A DNA stretch of 35,010 nucleotides from a virus. The position numbers and the translations under genes are program-made. The notes below the pieces were generated by a model. That model had not been told where the DNA came from and searched no databases. It worked only from the letters and a program-made list of their open reading frames with translations. Below are positions 32,182-35,010 of the stretch, piece by piece; the first letter of the stretch is position 1; each line of letters opens with the position of its first letter. The stretch is from positions 1 to 35,010 of the IMG/VR virus record IMGVR_UViG_3300017781_000053. The stretch is one strand, 5' to 3'.

Positions 32182-32718
32182 TTAAACATTTTTTAGGTGA
32201 TTATATAAGTCCATTCCTAATTGCTCACCAACTCTTTTATCACTCTCATAATGCACATTAGCTAGTATTCTGCTTTTAGATATATTATCTGCTGCTTTTT
32301 GAAATTGCGAAGTTAATTCTGGAAATTTGTCACTTAAAACTTCTTTTATTAAATATGCTTGAGCCGAGTGACCAGATGGGAATGAAGCGGTTTGTGCAGA
32401 TGACATCTTTACATAAGGTAATGAAATACCAAATCCTTTTGCTATGACATTAGGTCGTTCACGATTATGATAATTTTTAATTTTTAATATTGGTTTTTTG
32501 CTTTCAGTTAATAAATTTTTAACCATTTCAAAAGGAAATATTCTTTTTTTATTAATAAAAATATTTTTAAAAACATTAAATATATTGTTATATTTTAACG
32601 CAAAGGCTTTATCTAAAGGTTTAGCCTGTAAATCTTTTATTTCGCTTAAAGTTTTCAAAGATGAATCAGATGGATATTTTATTGTTTTATATTTTTGTAA
32701 ATTAAAATTGTCAAACAT
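32182..32718 (-). CDS. PAP2-superfamily phosphatase (class A acid-phosphatase-like)
   Basis: The 178-residue product carries all three active-site motifs of the PAP2/class A acid phosphatase superfamily in order. K81-x6-RP (KNYHNRERP, 81-89) comes first, then PSGH (114-117) in SFPSGHSAQAY, then SR-x5-H-x3-D (149-160, SRILANVHYESD). The general acid and nucleophile histidines are therefore both present (H117, H156). There is no signal peptide and no transmembrane helix, so it should be soluble in the host cytoplasm or packed in the virion, unlike the membrane lipid phosphatases. It overlaps the portal stop by one base (TAATG), so it is co-translated with portal, and scaffold follows. Substrate is unknown; phosphate salvage, lipid or carrier-lipid phosphates, or a structural role are possible. 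Confidence 0.85.
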   Translation of the reverse strand: MFDNFNLQKYKTIKYPSDSSLKTLSEIKDLQAKPLDKAFALKYNNIFNVFKNIFINKKRIFPFEMVKNLLTESKKPILKIKNYHNRERPNVIAKGFGISLPYVKMSSAQTASFPSGHSAQAYLIKEVLSDKFPELTSQFQKAADNISKSRILANVHYESDKRVGEQLGMDLYNHLKNV

Positions 32719-35010
32719 TACCTTGGCTCAAATTCTGCTAAATCAAACCCATCTAAACTATCTTCATTAGATTCAAAATTTATTGCTGGTAAATTTCTTT
32801 TTTTCTGCTCAATCATTTTAGATGTTTGAGTTGATTGTTGACTAATACGAGAATTTTTAGCTTTTTCTCTTTCATTTTCTCTTGACTGTAAACCTTGTTG
32901 CTCAACACCTTTTAACTGCATTTGAAATTGAAATTCTGTCTGCATAAGCTGTTCTTTCAACATAGCTTCATTTTTTAACTTTTCTATTTCAAAACTTATT
33001 TCAGCTTGTTTTACTTGCATTTTGGATTGAGTTTCCATTTGCATTTTTTGAGCTTCTAACTGAGCTTGTGCTTGTTGCCCTTGCATTTGCATTTGAGCAG
33101 CCATCTGTTGTTCTTGTTGTTTTTGTTGTAGCTCTGACTCTTGTTTTTGCTTTCTTTTTAACTTAAGCAATTGATTAGCCATTTTAAGATTATTAATCTC
33201 TCTAATGTCAATAGCATCCTCAAGACTTATATTTTCCTTAGACAATGCCATTTGGATGTTTTGTTCCAACATAGCTTTTTGTTCTTCATCAGGAGCCATT
33301 TCTATAAAAATACCAAAGTCATACAAGTATAAATCTTTTATTTCTTCTAAAATTGAAGAATTATATTTGCCAATTTGCATTATAAATTCATCTTTAAAAT
33401 CAGCAAATTCTAATATATCAACAGTTCTAATAGACAAACATTCTGCAATTGTTCTAGTTATATATAAACTGCCATCTAAAATATGACGTGTAGCAGTATT
33501 GCTATTAAGTGCTGCTAATTTTTGTACTCCAACTAAAGCATTAGGATCTGGAGTTGTACCATCCCTCGCTTCATTTAAACCAGTAACACCTCTGATCATG
33601 TCTAGATAATGATTGTAGTTAGCAATAAGCATTTGCATTTTGCTTGAGCCACTGTTAGCTGTTAATTGTTGTATAGGCACTTTCGCATTATTAAATTCTC
33701 CATCTTGAGTAAAACTTCTACCAATAACACTACCTGTTTGAAAATATAATCTTAAAGCATCTTCTGGATTATATGCATTACCTGTTCCTAAATCAACTTC
33801 ATTTAATCCATCAGCATCAATAAAAACACCATCTGGTACAATTCTAGAAACTACTTGTTGAATTTTTAAATGAGTCATTTGTATTAAATCTGCAAACGGA
33901 ATCATTCTTCTAACCAAAGACTCTAACTGTCCTTTATACATTCTCGGTGCACATGCAACATAATTAGGCATCGCAAATTGATTTGCTGATTTTGGTCTTA
34001 CCATGTTTTCAGCTAATTTCCATTCTAAAACAATATTAGTACCCATGACCATTACACCAGTATACCATACATCAATTCTTTTTTCTACTTTTTCAAAATT
34101 ACCTTCTTCCATCATTTCTTGTGGTGGATTGAACTGATCATCTTTTTGAACAGTCTTGTAAGAACCATCTGATAATTTTTTCCGTTTATATACAAATGAA
34201 TGTGTGGTTTTATAATTAAAATATAATAATGTTGCAGTATCTCTATAAAACATACTGTTTTCATAAAACTGTGAAGTGTTAAAATAATTATACCATGATT
34301 GACTATATTTAGCTATCTCATTTAAATCTGCATTAGTTAAAGATGGATCTATCTTTATTAATTCCGTCATGGGAACTGTTTTTATTTCTCCCCAATAGAA
34401 ACAATCTTTAAAATAAGGATCTTCTGTATAACTATACACTACATTAGCAGGATCAACATAATTTATTTTAACCCCTTGTCCTGGTAAAAATTCATGTTTA
34501 GTTATTCCAATACCTAGCGTAGTTAAATCATAATCTACTCGCCCTCTAATATCATTATAATGATTTTCTGAAAACAATGTATCTATTGCAACCTCTTGTG
34601 CAATTTCTATAGCAGGTTTGTATTTCATATTCATATACAACTCCATTTCCTCATCATTTTCAGGCAACTCATCAGGATTAGTTTGAAACACATTAACTCC
34701 AAACTCTTGTTCTATTTGTTCAAACAAAGGTTTTGCAATTACTTCACCTTCTATTTGTTTTTGAAACTCATTTCTTTTTTCAGCAGACATTGCGTCTTCT
34801 GCATATGCTTTTACTTTAAAAAGCCTGTCTGACATACCGTTAACAACAACATCTACAAATTTTGGAATAATTGGCACTGGTGTCCAATCTAAATTTAAAT
34901 AAGATAAATCACCATCTATAGCTAATTCGTTTTTATATTTAGCAATAGACTGTTCCCCTCGCGCGTACAGGCGCAGGCGCATGAACTCACCCCATTGATC
35001 ATAAAATCTA
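32718..35010 (-). CDS. Portal protein (start outside window)
   Basis: The portal forms the 12-fold ring at the head vertex through which DNA is packaged and ejected. At least 763 residues are present, because the frame is open through 35010; the ATG at 34982 is internal (upstream codons read RFYDQWGEF). Near the N-terminus WTPVPIIPKFVDVVVNGMSDRLF and then HYNDIRGRVDYDLTTLGIG, FLPGQGVKINYVDPANVVYS and CFYWGEIKTVP match the crAss-like portal core. A clip/wing region follows, with MYKGQLESLVRRMIPFADLIQ and GVTGLNEARDGT. The C-terminal 140 residues are Gln/Met-rich coiled coil (QQEQQMAAQMQMQGQQAQ), as in barrel domains. The stop overlaps the phosphatase start as TAATG. Codons at 34953-34982 are unusually GC-rich. 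Confidence 0.85.
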   Translation of the reverse strand, partial: RFYDQWGEFMRLRLYARGEQSIAKYKNELAIDGDLSYLNLDWTPVPIIPKFVDVVVNGMSDRLFKVKAYAEDAMSAEKRNEFQKQIEGEVIAKPLFEQIEQEFGVNVFQTNPDELPENDEEMELYMNMKYKPAIEIAQEVAIDTLFSENHYNDIRGRVDYDLTTLGIGITKHEFLPGQGVKINYVDPANVVYSYTEDPYFKDCFYWGEIKTVPMTELIKIDPSLTNADLNEIAKYSQSWYNYFNTSQFYENSMFYRDTATLLYFNYKTTHSFVYKRKKLSDGSYKTVQKDDQFNPPQEMMEEGNFEKVEKRIDVWYTGVMVMGTNIVLEWKLAENMVRPKSANQFAMPNYVACAPRMYKGQLESLVRRMIPFADLIQMTHLKIQQVVSRIVPDGVFIDADGLNEVDLGTGNAYNPEDALRLYFQTGSVIGRSFTQDGEFNNAKVPIQQLTANSGSSKMQMLIANYNHYLDMIRGVTGLNEARDGTTPDPNALVGVQKLAALNSNTATRHILDGSLYITRTIAECLSIRTVDILEFADFKDEFIMQIGKYNSSILEEIKDLYLYDFGIFIEMAPDEEQKAMLEQNIQMALSKENISLEDAIDIREINNLKMANQLLKLKRKQKQESELQQKQQEQQMAAQMQMQGQQAQAQLEAQKMQMETQSKMQVKQAEISFEIEKLKNEAMLKEQLMQTEFQFQMQLKGVEQQGLQSRENEREKAKNSRISQQSTQTSKMIEQKKRNLPAINFESNEDSLDGFDLAEFEPR

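Noticed and set aside
1-35010. tRNA genes or a CRISPR array
   Set aside because: The gaps are all shorter than 260 bases, none contains a cloverleaf with a TTCGA loop, and no regularly spaced direct repeat array exists.

Overview
The window is one contiguous piece of a tailed-phage genome (or a prophage-like copy of one) whose host is probably a member of the Bacteroidota, most likely a flavobacterium. Four things point there. The DNA is AT-rich (mostly about 30-35% GC by eye). The primase carries a BT4734/VirE-type N-terminal domain typical of Bacteroidota elements. Several gene starts are preceded by the Bacteroidota -7 promoter box TAnnTTTG, with no clear Shine-Dalgarno sequence. The head proteins (portal, scaffold, major capsid) and the following ring/tail proteins resemble those of crAss-like podoviruses and related marine flavobacterial podoviruses. 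Family assignments come from reading motifs, not from a database search. Both ends are cut inside genes: a nuclease at the left edge and the portal at the right edge. Terminase and any RNA polymerase are not in view.

Left arm, bases 1-7273, all on the + strand: genome replication, recombination and DNA modification. In order: a 5'-truncated PD-(D/E)XK exonuclease, a small SSB-like protein with an acidic ..DLPF tail, a 250-base non-coding stretch with RNA-like secondary structure and an AT-rich, GACA-repeat region that could be the replication origin, a primase-SF3 helicase fusion, a C5-cytosine methyltransferase, an SNF2-type helicase, a small membrane protein, a stand-alone VRR-NUC nuclease, and three small unknown genes. 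Neighbouring genes overlap by a few bases, as expected for translational coupling. The last small gene has its own good Bacteroidota-type promoter.

Right arm, bases 7270-35010, all on the - strand (read right to left): virion morphogenesis. In order of transcription: portal, a soluble PAP2-type phosphatase, scaffold, major capsid protein, a UUCG-loop terminator, two head-associated proteins, a second terminator overlapping a promoter, two connector/ring-type proteins, a 1605-residue tail/muzzle-type protein, a repeat-built probable receptor-binding protein, a small tail protein, a cupin-like protein, two ejection (cargo) proteins, and a 2718-residue polyvalent internal protein with an HEVAH metallopeptidase motif. 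The two arms converge tail to tail at 7270-7273, where the stop codons overlap.

Points most worth a second look: the phosphatase between portal and scaffold; the Cys-containing repeat module copied between the large tail protein and the next gene; the structured RNA plus iteron-like origin candidate at 963-1225; the methyltransferase with a compositionally foreign catalytic half; and the giant ejection protein with its tandem-repeat basic tail.
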